This document shows, piece by piece, positions 8,595 through 17,719 of a stretch of 64,000 nucleotides of DNA; positions within the stretch are counted from its first letter, which is position 1, and each line of letters starts with the position of its first letter. The stretch covers positions 182,502 to 246,501 of the forward strand of contig URZE01000001.1 in assembly GCA_900552265.1 (NCBI GenBank). Reading direction: 5' to 3'. This DNA comes from an uncultured Oscillospiraceae bacterium (GTDB lineage: Bacteria > Bacillota > Clostridia > Oscillospirales > Acutalibacteraceae). The notes beneath the pieces are model-generated. The model ran no database searches, was not told where the DNA came from, and was given only the letters and a program-made list of their open reading frames with translations. The translations under genes were made by a program, and so were the position numbers.

Positions 8595-9608
8595 CTATGT
8601 CGCTTTTTTATCACATATAATTTCTTCACTTAGCTGTGTATTGATTATATTTTCGAAATTTACTTTCTCGTCAAGTTCTTCAGCATGTATCATAACTTCC
8701 TGCATTAGATCAAAAGATTTTTCATCAATTACAGGATTTTCGCACCAAACATCATATTTAAGATAGTTACTTACACAATCGGTAAGCAAATTTTCATCCG
8801 CTTCTACAAAGTACGGAGCAATTACCTTTGCAATTTCTTGGGCTGTATGACACTTTATCCACCGTTGAGCTTTATAAATAGCTTTTATAAAACTTTTTAT
8901 CGTTTTTTCATTATTTTGAAGATAACTTCTGGAACAACAATATCCCGTATAGGCTATCTTTCCGCATTCTTCACCCAAAGCACTTAAAATATGAAAATTT
9001 TTTTCTTTTACCATCATCGAAGCCGTTGGTTCAAACAAAGTGACATAATCCCCAGTACCTCTACTAAAAGCAACGCTCATTAAATTAAACTGAATATTAT
9101 TTAAAAGCTTTAAGTCCGACTTTACATCAAATCCCTTTTTATACAAAATATATTCAAGAACCATTTCCGGAACTCCGCCTTTTCTTCCGGCAATAATTTC
9201 TTTTCCCTTTAGATTTTTCCAACTGAATTCCGAATTTCTTCCTACAAGAAAACTGCCGTCACGTTGAGTAATTCCTGCAAATAAAATCGGAAAATCTTTT
9301 TTACCTTGTTTATATACGCTAATTACCGAAGAAAGTCCTAATAAACCTATGTCAGCTTGTGATGACAAAACTGCAGTCATAGTCTTATCTGAACCATCGG
9401 CACTTATTAATTCAATATCTAAATTCTCATCCTTGAAGTAATTAAGACCCAATGCAACGTATTGCGGTGCATAAAACACTGAACGTGTAACTTCATTTAA
9501 CCGAACCTTTGAAATATTTGTATCTGAATTTTGCGAACAAGAAACCATTGTAATACAAAAAATTAATAAAATAAAAATGCTAACCGTTTTCAAAACCTTA
9601 CTTTTCAA
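8595..9608 (-). CDS. NMT1/THI5-like substrate-binding lipoprotein of the ABC importer
   Basis: A 337-residue protein with a lipoprotein signal (hydrophobic stretch then TMVSC; Cys near residue 25). The mature part has the NMT1/ThiY-like pattern: VFYAPQYVALGLNYFKDENL near the N-terminus and GSDKTMTAVLSSQADIGLLG near residue 85. Relatives bind thiamine pyrimidine precursors, riboflavin or sulfonates. No TPP or FMN riboswitch could be recognised in the short region upstream, so the substrate is left open. It is the first gene of the binding protein-ATPase-permease operon. Confidence 0.85.
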   Translation of the reverse strand: MKSKVLKTVSIFILLIFCITMVSCSQNSDTNISKVRLNEVTRSVFYAPQYVALGLNYFKDENLDIELISADGSDKTMTAVLSSQADIGLLGLSSVISVYKQGKKDFPILFAGITQRDGSFLVGRNSEFSWKNLKGKEIIAGRKGGVPEMVLEYILYKKGFDVKSDLKLLNNIQFNLMSVAFSRGTGDYVTLFEPTASMMVKEKNFHILSALGEECGKIAYTGYCCSRSYLQNNEKTIKSFIKAIYKAQRWIKCHTAQEIAKVIAPYFVEADENLLTDCVSNYLKYDVWCENPVIDEKSFDLMQEVMIHAEELDEKVNFENIINTQLSEEIICDKKAT

Positions 9609-9682
9609 TATATCACCAACTTAAATTGTGATAATACCATTTTATTAACAGGTTTAGAAAATTGTTAACACTCATCATTGAT

Positions 9683-9742
9683 ATAAAAAATTAAAACCGA
9701 CACCACATTAAAGTTTCAAACACAACATGGAATCGGCTTTTT
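9683..9742 (-). terminator. Rho-independent terminator downstream of ytfJ
   Basis: On the minus strand AAAAGCCGAT pairs with GTCGGTTTT and the stem continues through CCATGTT/AATGTGG with wobbles and one mismatch. A run TTTTTAATTTTTT follows. It separates ytfJ from the ABC importer. Confidence 0.8.
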
Positions 9743-9745
9743 AAA

Positions 9746-10144
9746 TTATTTATCTTTTTGTTCGTTAACTGAACTCTTTCTTTTCTTTATTTTATTTGCA
9801 ATTTTATCAATAACATCGGGAGTCATTGCAATAATTCTATCAATTGCCCCATCAAAGGACTGTATTTGAAGAAGTTTTACATCACCCTGAGAAATAACTA
9901 AAAATGCAACAGGAACTATATTAACACCTATTCCATTTCCTCCTCCGAACAAATCTTTATCCGGGTGCTTACTTAAAGCAAAATCAGAACCTCCCGAAGC
10001 ATATCCATAACTTACTTTCGACACAGGTATTACTACTGTACCGTCAGATGTGGTTATCGCTTTACCTATGATCGTGTCTGCGTTAACGACCTCTTTAATT
10101 TTTTCGATTGAAGAATCCATCATACCTTCCAGTTTATCGCTCAT
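9746..10144 (-). CDS. ytfJ: Sporulation protein YtfJ (GerW family)
   Basis: A 132-residue protein with the GerW/YtfJ core: VIGKAIT-like start, GTVVIPVSKVSYGYASGGSD, a glycine-rich turn (FGGGNGIGVNIVPVAFLV) and a basic tail. YtfJ is made in the forespore and is needed for germination with some germinants in Bacillus. It lies directly downstream of a DUF2953 gene, the same pair as ytfI-ytfJ of Bacillus subtilis. The Shine-Dalgarno is AAAGGTGG. Confidence 0.92.
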   Translation of the reverse strand: MSDKLEGMMDSSIEKIKEVVNADTIIGKAITTSDGTVVIPVSKVSYGYASGGSDFALSKHPDKDLFGGGNGIGVNIVPVAFLVISQGDVKLLQIQSFDGAIDRIIAMTPDVIDKIANKIKKRKSSVNEQKDK

Positions 10145-10178
10145 TTAAAATACCACCTTTTCGATTTTTAGTTGTATA

Positions 10179-10760
10179 CTAATTGTATAATTCTCGATAC
10201 TTTTTAACCGCAAAAAAAACCACACAAAAAATCCTGAAAATATTACTACTTACATTAATTTCAAATTCAGAAGTAATTTTTTCTCCTAAAAAATCAGGCA
10301 TGACTTCAACCTTAAAATCTTTCGGAGAAGAAATACAATTAACTGCAGACATAAATGGATACACAACCGCAGAAGCTTGTCCGTACCTAATTGCCGCAGA
10401 AAAAACATTCGGAGCCCCTACTTTAACCAAAAGTTTAACCTTATTTACACTAATCTTTTTCATTAATTTTGCAAATACTTCACTGCAAGCATTTAGAATA
10501 TCGTACATCATTTTGAACGATTTTACAAATCCTCTTTTTTTAAATGCTTCAAAAATTTTATTTTCAGAGTTTCCCGATTTCAAAGATTCATTCTTCGACT
10601 TATCAAAACTATTTTTATTATTAAAAACATTCAATTTAATTCCCAAAATTAAAATTTCAACATTGGGTACTTCAGGATACCTTACAACAACATTAAGAGG
10701 CAAAAAGAGAATGACAATTAAAATAATTAAAATTAGCAACGCTACATACAGCCAAATCAT
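10179..10760 (-). CDS. ytfI: DUF2953 membrane protein (YtfI-like)
   Basis: A 193-residue protein with an N-terminal membrane segment (about residues 3-22, LYVALLILIILIVILFLPL) and a soluble domain ending in a second hydrophobic patch (FRIFCVVFFAV). The region with KVGAPNVFSAAIRYGQASAVVY is typical of DUF2953 proteins, which neighbour ytfJ in endospore formers. Its function is unknown; the link to sporulation comes from its neighbour. Confidence 0.75.
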   Translation of the reverse strand: MIWLYVALLILIILIVILFLPLNVVVRYPEVPNVEILILGIKLNVFNNKNSFDKSKNESLKSGNSENKIFEAFKKRGFVKSFKMMYDILNACSEVFAKLMKKISVNKVKLLVKVGAPNVFSAAIRYGQASAVVYPFMSAVNCISSPKDFKVEVMPDFLGEKITSEFEINVSSNIFRIFCVVFFAVKKYRELYN

Positions 10761-10817
10761 CTTGTTCTTTTCCTTAATTTTTCAGTATGATGTTTATTAT
10801 TGGAAATTTTTCAAATT

Positions 10818-11474
10818 TTATACATAAAAAAATGGCAAACTGGTTATTCTTATAATAAAGTTATACATCAAATTTTCAATAATATTTATCGGAGCACCGA
10901 GAATTCCAAAAAACAAAAGGACTATTAAAATAATCTCTACAGTACGCTGGTGAGGATAATATATCGCCCAAAGTTTGCGAGGCATAAGTGAACCGAATAT
11001 CGCATAACCATCTAAAGACATAAGAGGTATAAGATTGATCACAGCTATTTCCAAATTTATTTTTATAAAAACTGCAAAAAACAAGTACAACCAATCATTT
11101 CCCAAATTACACACTATTGCAAGATTCAAAAGAAATCCCCCAACAAGTGCCGACAAAAAATTTGAAATCGGACCTGCAGCAGCAACTAAAGCAGTGTCTC
11201 TGCGAAGATTTGAAAAATTGGAAGGATTTACAGGAGCAGGACGAGACCATCCAAATCCAAAAAAAAGAACGCACGCCGCACCTATCGGATCAAAGTAAAA
11301 AAGTGGATTGAATTTTAGCGCTCCAAACATTTCTGCAGTATTATCTCCGAGTTTTCGTGCAACAATCGCATGGGCATATTCATGAAACGGTAAAGTTACG
11401 AAAACTACAACCAAAACGGCAGCAATTCTCATCAACAAATATTCAAAAGTAATTCCGGGCATTAAAAACCACAT
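10818..11474 (-). CDS. Site-2 protease family membrane zinc metallopeptidase (M50)
   Basis: A 218-residue multi-spanning protein with the zinc and catalytic motif HEYAHA (HExxH) in the first membrane helix, and the second S2P motif as NLIPLMSLDG near residue 165. This is the compact S2P class related to SpoIVFB and YwhC, which cuts substrates inside the membrane. It is a lone gene between sporulation genes (spoIID and DUF2953/ytfJ), but no SpoIVFA-like partner is adjacent, so assignment as SpoIVFB is not justified. Shine-Dalgarno AGAGGTGA precedes the ATG. Confidence 0.88.
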   Translation of the reverse strand: MWFLMPGITFEYLLMRIAAVLVVVFVTLPFHEYAHAIVARKLGDNTAEMFGALKFNPLFYFDPIGAACVLFFGFGWSRPAPVNPSNFSNLRRDTALVAAAGPISNFLSALVGGFLLNLAIVCNLGNDWLYLFFAVFIKINLEIAVINLIPLMSLDGYAIFGSLMPRKLWAIYYPHQRTVEIILIVLLFFGILGAPINIIENLMYNFIIRITSLPFFYV

Positions 11475-11534
11475 TATTTTTCACCTCTGAATTAATTATA
11501 CCATCATTTCGTAAGCAACTCAACCGATTAAAAT

Positions 11535-12545
11535 TTATTTATTCAACGACACTACAGCTGTATTTGGATAATACCACTCCAGTATTTTTTTATAATCTGC
11601 TCCTTGTTTAGCCATATACTGCGCTCCACACTGACTCATACCCACACCGTGTCCATAACCTAACACCTTAAATATAAATTTACCACCATCTTTATCACAA
11701 TCAACATAAAAATCCGAAGATCTCAGTCCAAACATTTCACGAATTTCAATACCTTTTGCTTTATGAGAAGCTATATTAATTTCTTTAACCATTCCGCCTT
11801 CGGTACGTGAAATATCCTTAATCCAATTTTCCGGAATATCGCTGAAATCACAATCGTTCCATTTATTCGAAGTAACCTCTTTGAATTTCTCAAACGTAAT
11901 ATCTACAGTAGTTTCATATCCTGAAGCAAATTTATCTCCAGGGCTTTCCACGTTTGTAAGATACTTCAAATCTCCACCAAAAACATCTGATGATTTTTCT
12001 GTTTTTCCGGAAGAAATTGCGTGATATGCAGCCAATATCAAGTTACCCTCATCTTCTATTACTTCTCCAAAAACACTGTCTACGGCTTCTTTTATTTTGG
12101 AATAATATTTATCAAATTCACTGCCCCATTTTTTATGCATCTGATCTTCAGGAACGTAATTTATCCACTTTTCGGTATTGACTTTAAATGCGTACTTTCG
12201 ACTCTTATCAGCTGATTTTTCAAAATCATTCCGAGATTTACAAAAATATGTATAACAGGCCACAGCTTGAGCTTTAAGCGCTTCAGGTTCAAATCTTGCA
12301 GGCATCTCCGCAGTTACCGCCCCATATAAAAATTCTCTGTCGGGTATGTTCAATATTTCACCATTTGATTCGTCTAAAACACAAAAAGATTTGGAATTTA
12401 TCTTCGATTTATAAGGTTTTTCTTTAAAATCGCTGATATTTGAATCACATTTAACACTCCTACCCACAGACAAAAGTGGTATTAAAATCAAACACAAAAA
12501 CAATACCAATGAAAATAAAATGTTCCTTTTAAAAGATGCTTTCAT
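11535..12545 (-). CDS. spoIID: Stage II sporulation protein D (peptidoglycan lytic transglycosylase)
   Basis: The ATG at 12545 was chosen because GGGGG stands seven bases before it. The 336-residue product has an N-terminal membrane anchor (LFSLVLFLCLILIPLLSV) and the SpoIID domain: YGAVTAEMPARFEPEALKAQ with the catalytic Glu in EMP, YHAISSGKTE, and the ending GYGHGVGMSQCGAQYMAKQG. SpoIID cuts glycan strands during engulfment with SpoIIP and SpoIIM. Neither partner is in this window. No spoIIID or mbl follows, unlike in Bacillus. Confidence 0.93.
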   Translation of the reverse strand: MKASFKRNILFSLVLFLCLILIPLLSVGRSVKCDSNISDFKEKPYKSKINSKSFCVLDESNGEILNIPDREFLYGAVTAEMPARFEPEALKAQAVACYTYFCKSRNDFEKSADKSRKYAFKVNTEKWINYVPEDQMHKKWGSEFDKYYSKIKEAVDSVFGEVIEDEGNLILAAYHAISSGKTEKSSDVFGGDLKYLTNVESPGDKFASGYETTVDITFEKFKEVTSNKWNDCDFSDIPENWIKDISRTEGGMVKEINIASHKAKGIEIREMFGLRSSDFYVDCDKDGGKFIFKVLGYGHGVGMSQCGAQYMAKQGADYKKILEWYYPNTAVVSLNK

Positions 12546-12698
12546 ATTCAAACCCCCGTTACTTTTAACAGCCAAAACAACAATTTTTCTTGCTTATTGA
12601 CTTTAATAAACACTTTATATAAACTATCTTCTGAGAACGTTTCATTATTAATAATATGGACGAGTTTTTAAAAATATGTTTTATTGGAGGTATTGAAA

Positions 12699-13496
12699 TT
12701 GAAATTGAATTTAAAAAATACTTGGTTGATTTTTCTTGCTTTTACGCTAACTCTGGTTCCTCTTAAAATTTGTTCTGCACTCTTTACAATTAGCTTTGTG
12801 GAATCTGCAATATTTACTTGTATATTTATGGCAGCCATTGCATCTCTTGCGATTTTTTCCTGCTTCAGCGAAATAAAACTCAAAAACATGGACATAAAGA
12901 AAAATGCTTTACTCGGAATAGTAAGTGCTCTTATCTCAATTGCATTCTTCTGGTGTATTTCAACGTATTTTAACGATAATTCGAAATATGATTTTGAATG
13001 GCAACCTGTGGTAATGTCGCTTCTATCTATACTTTGCTGTATAACTTTCGCATTGAATTCCGCCTCTTTCTTTACCGGAAAAAATATTTTTTCGGGAGTG
13101 CCGTTTTTCATTTTCTGTCCGACGATGTGGTTCGGAATGTCAATGATTTTATTCCTGTCCATATACAATAACAATGCGAATGTTTACGAAGTTGGATTGA
13201 CCTCATTTTTAGCTCTGTTCATGGTCTATCATACACAGGTTTTCGCAACTTCTTCAAATTACAATATTATAAAACAAATGTTTATTTTCGGAATGCCTTC
13301 GATCTTACTTATACTCGCAAACTCTGTGCCTGTGATTATCAAATATTTAAGAGGATACGATGTAAGCGATTTGGCTATATCTGTTTCTTCTCTTCAAATC
13401 CTTATAGCTTTATACATTGTCGGAGTTTTGGCTGAATCTTACAAACAAATAAACGCCCCACAAGAACCTGAAGTTCGTTCAATAACAATTCATTAA
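12699..13496 (+). CDS. Unknown polytopic membrane protein
   Basis: Not recognised. The product (265 residues from the TTG at 12699, eight bases after GGAGG) is almost entirely hydrophobic, with about eight predicted membrane segments separated by short polar loops and a hydrophilic C-terminal tail (KQINAPQEPEVRSITIH). Aromatic and cysteine residues are common in the helices. It faces away from spoIID across about 150 bases and lies just before gap on the same strand, with no evident shared function. Two other TTG codons nearby make the exact start uncertain. Confidence 0.7.
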   Translation: MKLNLKNTWLIFLAFTLTLVPLKICSALFTISFVESAIFTCIFMAAIASLAIFSCFSEIKLKNMDIKKNALLGIVSALISIAFFWCISTYFNDNSKYDFEWQPVVMSLLSILCCITFALNSASFFTGKNIFSGVPFFIFCPTMWFGMSMILFLSIYNNNANVYEVGLTSFLALFMVYHTQVFATSSNYNIIKQMFIFGMPSILLILANSVPVIIKYLRGYDVSDLAISVSSLQILIALYIVGVLAESYKQINAPQEPEVRSITIH

Positions 13497-13564
13497 TCCG
13501 TAATATATTTATTCTTACGTGCACATAATTTATTAATTAATTTTTTTATAAGGAGCTGTTGAAC

Positions 13565-14581
13565 ATGTCAATAAAAATCGGTATCAATGGTTTTGGAAGA
13601 ATCGGAAGAATGGTTTTAAGAGCTTCACTGAACGAACCTTCAATTGAAATAATGGGAATAAACGACCCTTTTGTAAGTGCCGATTATATGGCTTATATGC
13701 TTAAATACGACAGCGTTCAGGGTAAACCTGACGCCCAAATAAAATCGGAAAACGGACTTCTTTATGTAAATGGAACTATGATAAACGTATTTGCAGAAAA
13801 AGATCCCAAAAATATTCCCTGGGAGACTGTAGGAGCAGAATACATAGTCGAATCCACCGGTGTATTCTGTACATCCGAAAAATCAGATGCTCACCTCAAA
13901 GCAGGAGCGAAAAAAGTAATTATATCAGCTCCTGCAAAAGATACCATAACACCTACTTTTGTATGTGGCGTCAACTTAGAAAAATATGAATCTTCCATGA
14001 ACATCGTATCTAATGCATCTTGCACAACAAACTGCCTTGCTCCCCTTGCCAAAGTAGTAAACGACAATTTCGGTATCGTAGAAGGTCTTATGACAACCGT
14101 TCATGCTATTACAAGCACTCAAAACACCGTTGACGGTCCATCTGCGAAAGACTGGCGAGGAGGCAGAGCTGCCGGATGTAATATAATACCTTCGTCGACC
14201 GGAGCAGCAAAAGCTTGTGCTCTTGTTATTCCGGAACTTAAAGGAAAGCTTACAGGTATGTCTTTCAGAGTTCCCGTCCCTAACGTTTCGGTTGTTGATT
14301 TAACTTGTAAATTAGAAAAATCAGCAACGTATGAAGATATATGCGAAGTCATAAAAAGAGCATCTGAAAACGAAATGAAAGGTATTTTGGGATATACCGA
14401 CGAAATGGTTGTTTCAAGTGATTTTTGCGGAAATTCTCACACTTCGGTATTTGATGAAAAAGCTGGAATAATGCTAAACAGTAACTTTGTAAAACTTGTT
14501 GCATGGTATGATAACGAATGGGCATACAGCTGCAAAATTATCGAACTTATTAAACACATGTATAAAATCGATAACAATTAA
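13565..14581 (+). CDS. gap: Glyceraldehyde-3-phosphate dehydrogenase, type I
   Basis: A 338-residue GAPDH. The NAD-binding start (KIGINGFGRIGRMVLRAS) is followed by the catalytic Cys in SNASCTTNCLAPLAK near residue 150, the His region (MTTVHAITSTQ) and the end VAWYDNEWAYSCKI. It oxidises glyceraldehyde-3-phosphate in glycolysis. It stands alone, with no pgk, tpi or cggR next to it. The ATG at 13565 has AGGAG nine bases upstream. A strong terminator follows. Confidence 0.96.
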   Translation: MSIKIGINGFGRIGRMVLRASLNEPSIEIMGINDPFVSADYMAYMLKYDSVQGKPDAQIKSENGLLYVNGTMINVFAEKDPKNIPWETVGAEYIVESTGVFCTSEKSDAHLKAGAKKVIISAPAKDTITPTFVCGVNLEKYESSMNIVSNASCTTNCLAPLAKVVNDNFGIVEGLMTTVHAITSTQNTVDGPSAKDWRGGRAAGCNIIPSSTGAAKACALVIPELKGKLTGMSFRVPVPNVSVVDLTCKLEKSATYEDICEVIKRASENEMKGILGYTDEMVVSSDFCGNSHTSVFDEKAGIMLNSNFVKLVAWYDNEWAYSCKIIELIKHMYKIDNN

Positions 14582-14601
14582 TATTATTAAAAAATATTGA
14601 C

Positions 14602-14631
14602 GGAGTAAAACCTATATGGTTTTACTCCTTT
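14602..14631 (+). terminator. Rho-independent terminator after gap
   Basis: A perfect 11-bp stem (GGAGTAAAACC / GGTTTTACTCC) with a five-base loop (TATAT) is followed by a short T-rich tail, 20 bases past the gap stop. Confidence 0.85.
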
Positions 14632-14708
14632 ATCATACTCAATATTTATAAGCGATTATTCAATTCAAACAAATTAAGCGTATAAACTAACCGGTACAAA
14701 ACGATAAT

Positions 14709-15554
14709 CTATTTTATTCCGGTTACTACCCTGTCAATACTATTTATATCCTTAATTACTTGTATATTTTTAAAATTATGGTTTATCAATATTTCACTTA
14801 CTTGCGATGATTGCCCTATACCTATTTCAAAAGCTATCATACCGCCAAATTTGAGTTTTGACGTCCACAAATCGGATATCTTTCTATAAAAATAAAGTCC
14901 ATCTTTCCCACCATCAAGAGCCATAAGCGGCTCTTTTTTTACTTCTTTTTGTAAAGTTCTTATGTCACAACTTTTTATATATGGTGGATTGGAAATAATT
15001 ATATCAAAAAAATCATCTCTGAAATTTGAATATATCTCAAAAATATCGGCATTAATACATTCAATTTTACTTTTATGAAATTCAACATTTTTACTCAGAT
15101 ATTTGAACGCTTTTTTTGATTTTTCTACTCCATATATTTCAGGAGAATTCTTTAAATTTTTATCAAGAGCTATTGCAATACAACCGGTTCCACTACAAAG
15201 ATCAATTATTTTCGGATTTTTTAATTTACTGACATATCTGTAACTTTCTTGAACAAGCACCGTTGTATCGTCTCGAGGTACAAGCACTCCTGATCCAACA
15301 TTAAATTCAAGCCCCATAAATTCCCATATTCCGAGTATATACTGTAAAGGAATTCCATCTTTACGCTTGTCCAAAATTTTTAACAAATCAATCTTAGCTT
15401 GTTCGGACACGATGTCATCAAACTTTATAATCATACCTGATTTTGTAAGTCCAAAATATTTTTCAAATATGTATTCTATTTCGCACTTATAATCTTCAAT
15501 TTTGGCATTTTCAAATTCTTTACAAATAAAATTATATAATTCTTTTATTGTCAT
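14709..15554 (-). CDS. prmC: Peptide chain release factor N5-glutamine methyltransferase PrmC
   Basis: A 281-residue methyltransferase with an N-terminal helical domain, the SAM-binding block IIDLCSGTGCIAIALDKNL and the hallmark NPPY (IIISNPPYIKS) that holds the substrate glutamine. It methylates the GGQ glutamine of release factors 1 and 2. Its ATG overlaps the end of the histidine kinase gene by four bases, so it is co-transcribed with a two-component system. prfA is not adjacent, which is less usual. Confidence 0.92.
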   Translation of the reverse strand: MTIKELYNFICKEFENAKIEDYKCEIEYIFEKYFGLTKSGMIIKFDDIVSEQAKIDLLKILDKRKDGIPLQYILGIWEFMGLEFNVGSGVLVPRDDTTVLVQESYRYVSKLKNPKIIDLCSGTGCIAIALDKNLKNSPEIYGVEKSKKAFKYLSKNVEFHKSKIECINADIFEIYSNFRDDFFDIIISNPPYIKSCDIRTLQKEVKKEPLMALDGGKDGLYFYRKISDLWTSKLKFGGMIAFEIGIGQSSQVSEILINHNFKNIQVIKDINSIDRVVTGIK

Positions 15555-16999
15555 GAGAGACTCTCCGAATCGGATTCATTTTTATCCTGAATTTTCTCTA
15601 AAAAAACAGGAAAATTCACCGTAACAGTAGTACCAAACCCTTCTTCACTTATTATATTTAATGTTCCTCCGTGAAGAGCAACTATTTCATCTACTATGGC
15701 AAGTCCTATTCCAGAACCTTTTTTTAAATAATTTGCTTTGTAAAATTTTTTTGTTACATTCGGCAAATGCTCTTTGGGAATTCCACATCCATTATCTGTA
15801 ACACTGACATACACCATATTTTCGTTAATACCTGCACTAACGCTTATTCCACCACCCTCAGCTGTATATTTCAGTGCATTGTCTATTATGTTTATAAACA
15901 CTTGACGCAAACGATTTTTATCTCCCATCACCGGCGGAAGCATTTTAGGTTCATTGTATATTAATGTTTTTTTCTCATTAATTGCCCTATCTTTAAACAT
16001 ATAAACAGCTTCTCCGAGTTCCGCTAAGATGTCTATTTTTTCTTTTACTAGAGTAATTCGTTTATCTCTAATGCTTGAAAAGTCCAACAATTCTTCAACT
16101 ATCCACGATAACCTTCCGGCTTCTTTTACTATTGTATCTAAACCACGCTTCATTGTTACAGGATCAGAATCGCATATTTGCATGGTTTCTGCCCAACCTT
16201 TTATTGCTGTAAGAGGTGTGCGAAGTTCATGAGAAACCGATGAAATAAATTCATTTTTCATTTTTTCCGAAGCATCTAATTCTTCAGCCATATAGTTAAT
16301 CGTATCGCTGAGTTCTCCTATTTCATCATCATATTTTTTATCTATTTTTATGTGAAAATCTCCTCTTGCAATCATTTGAGCTTTCAGGCATATTTCGCTC
16401 ACCGGTGTAACTATCGATTTTACAAACTGAGTCCCAGAAACAATCATAAACACTATAACAATCGAACACAAAATAAGAAGCATAATCATTCCGAAAATTA
16501 TTCTGGTATTGGCCTCTTCTACTGACACTACGTACCTAACCGCTCCGATATATTTATTCGAACGGTCATAGATACAGCGCGTAACTGCTATCAATTTTTC
16601 ACCGCTAAAAGACTTGCCCTCCCATATGCCAAATCCATTTTGAGAATTTCTCGCTTGGTCATAGTCAGGTCTTATTTCCGGACAATCAGGCAAAAAACCA
16701 GTCGATGTTATTATCGTATCATTGTTTTCATCAAAAATCATTAGTTCCATCGTATCGCTGTCTGTGAAATTTTTAACGTATTCCTTTGCAATATCCGAAA
16801 AATTCGTTTCGGTTTGAACCGAATAGCTCTTAAACATGCTATAAAGTTCATTCGTTCTACCTTTAAGAGTCTGCTTAATTCCGCTGTAGAAATATCCCCT
16901 GATTACCAAAGCAAATGCCGTTACCAAAATTGCAAAAATTACTATAGTAAAAACCAAACTGTTAAAAATCCAACGCCTTTTTATTCCCTTTATAGTCAT
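15551..16999 (-). CDS. Sensor histidine kinase (HAMP, HisKA, HATPase_c)
   Basis: A 482-residue membrane kinase with a first membrane helix (about residues 13-32), an extracellular sensor domain of ~130 residues, a second helix (about 168-190) and a HAMP linker. The phospho-acceptor His lies in SSVSHELRTPLTAIKGW near residue 256. The ATPase domain has IDNALKYTAEG (N box), VTDNGCGIPKEHL (G1) and GSGIGLAIVDE (G2). It should phosphorylate the response regulator just upstream. The signal is unknown; the sensor part looks like a short PAS-like or dCache fold, which is inference. Confidence 0.93.
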   Translation of the reverse strand: MTIKGIKRRWIFNSLVFTIVIFAILVTAFALVIRGYFYSGIKQTLKGRTNELYSMFKSYSVQTETNFSDIAKEYVKNFTDSDTMELMIFDENNDTIITSTGFLPDCPEIRPDYDQARNSQNGFGIWEGKSFSGEKLIAVTRCIYDRSNKYIGAVRYVVSVEEANTRIIFGMIMLLILCSIVIVFMIVSGTQFVKSIVTPVSEICLKAQMIARGDFHIKIDKKYDDEIGELSDTINYMAEELDASEKMKNEFISSVSHELRTPLTAIKGWAETMQICDSDPVTMKRGLDTIVKEAGRLSWIVEELLDFSSIRDKRITLVKEKIDILAELGEAVYMFKDRAINEKKTLIYNEPKMLPPVMGDKNRLRQVFINIIDNALKYTAEGGGISVSAGINENMVYVSVTDNGCGIPKEHLPNVTKKFYKANYLKKGSGIGLAIVDEIVALHGGTLNIISEEGFGTTVTVNFPVFLEKIQDKNESDSESLS

Positions 17000-17017
17000 A
17001 AAATAAACCCTTCTACC

Positions 17018-17719
17018 TTAATTTTCCCACTTATATCCCATTCCCCAAACAGTAATTATGTGCTGCGGAAAAGATGGATTATCTTCTATCTTCATCCTGA
17101 GTCTTCTTATGTTTACATCAACTATTTTTTCCTCAGCTTTATTTGATTCTCCCCACACGTGGTGAAGTATTTGAGTACGACTTAAAACCGTACCGGGATT
17201 TGAAAAAAAGTATTCCATAATTTGAAATTCTACCTGAGTAAGCTCGATAATATGACCACGTTTTTTTAAAGCACGGTTCTTTAAATTAAGAACAAATTCG
17301 CCAAATTTAATCTCCTCGTGAAATTTATTCTCACTTCTCATGACATTAAGCGCAACACGTCGATAAAGAGCGTCTACCCGAGCGACAAGTTCTGACGGAC
17401 TGAAAGGCTTTGTTATATAATCGTCGGCGCCGAGCATAAGACCACTTATTTTATCCATTTCCTGAGTCTTTGCCGTAAGCAAAATTATTCCAATTGTATC
17501 GCTTCTTTTGCGAAGTTCTTTACAAACTTTCATTCCATCTATCCCCGGAAGCATTATGTCCAAAACCGCCAAATCAAAATCTCCATTATAGTGATCAAAC
17601 ATTTCTAAAGCTTTTTCTCCACTGTCGGTATCAACCACTTCATATCCTGAACGTTGTAAGTTTATAACTTCAAATTCTCTTATTGCTTCTTCGTCTTCAG
17701 CTACCAATATTCGTTTCAT
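17018..17719 (-). CDS. OmpR/PhoB-family response regulator
   Basis: A 233-residue two-domain regulator. The receiver has the acidic pocket (VAEDEEAI), the phospho-acceptor Asp in AVLDIMLPGIDGMK near residue 53 and the conserved Lys in ITKPFSPSEL. The C-terminal winged helix is shown by LTQVEFQIMEYFFSNPG, LHHVWGE and VDVNIRRLRMKIE. Its ribosome site (GGAGGCC) lies inside the last codons of the lipoprotein gene before it, so the two are translationally linked. Confidence 0.95.
   Translation of the reverse strand: MKRILVAEDEEAIREFEVINLQRSGYEVVDTDSGEKALEMFDHYNGDFDLAVLDIMLPGIDGMKVCKELRKRSDTIGIILLTAKTQEMDKISGLMLGADDYITKPFSPSELVARVDALYRRVALNVMRSENKFHEEIKFGEFVLNLKNRALKKRGHIIELTQVEFQIMEYFFSNPGTVLSRTQILHHVWGESNKAEEKIVDVNIRRLRMKIEDNPSFPQHIITVWGMGYKWEN

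Noticed and set aside
9609..9682. TPP riboswitch upstream of the NMT1-type importer
   Set aside because: The short region shows none of the conserved TPP motifs (CUGAGA, ACCUGA).
10183..10827. A 214-codon open frame on the plus strand opposite the DUF2953 gene
   Set aside because: It lies almost wholly antisense to a conserved gene, has no ribosome site and a biased composition typical of a shadow frame.
12668..13174. A 168-codon open frame antisense to the membrane protein gene at 12699
   Set aside because: No ribosome site and no recognisable motif; the opposite strand has GGAGG and a coherent row of membrane helices.
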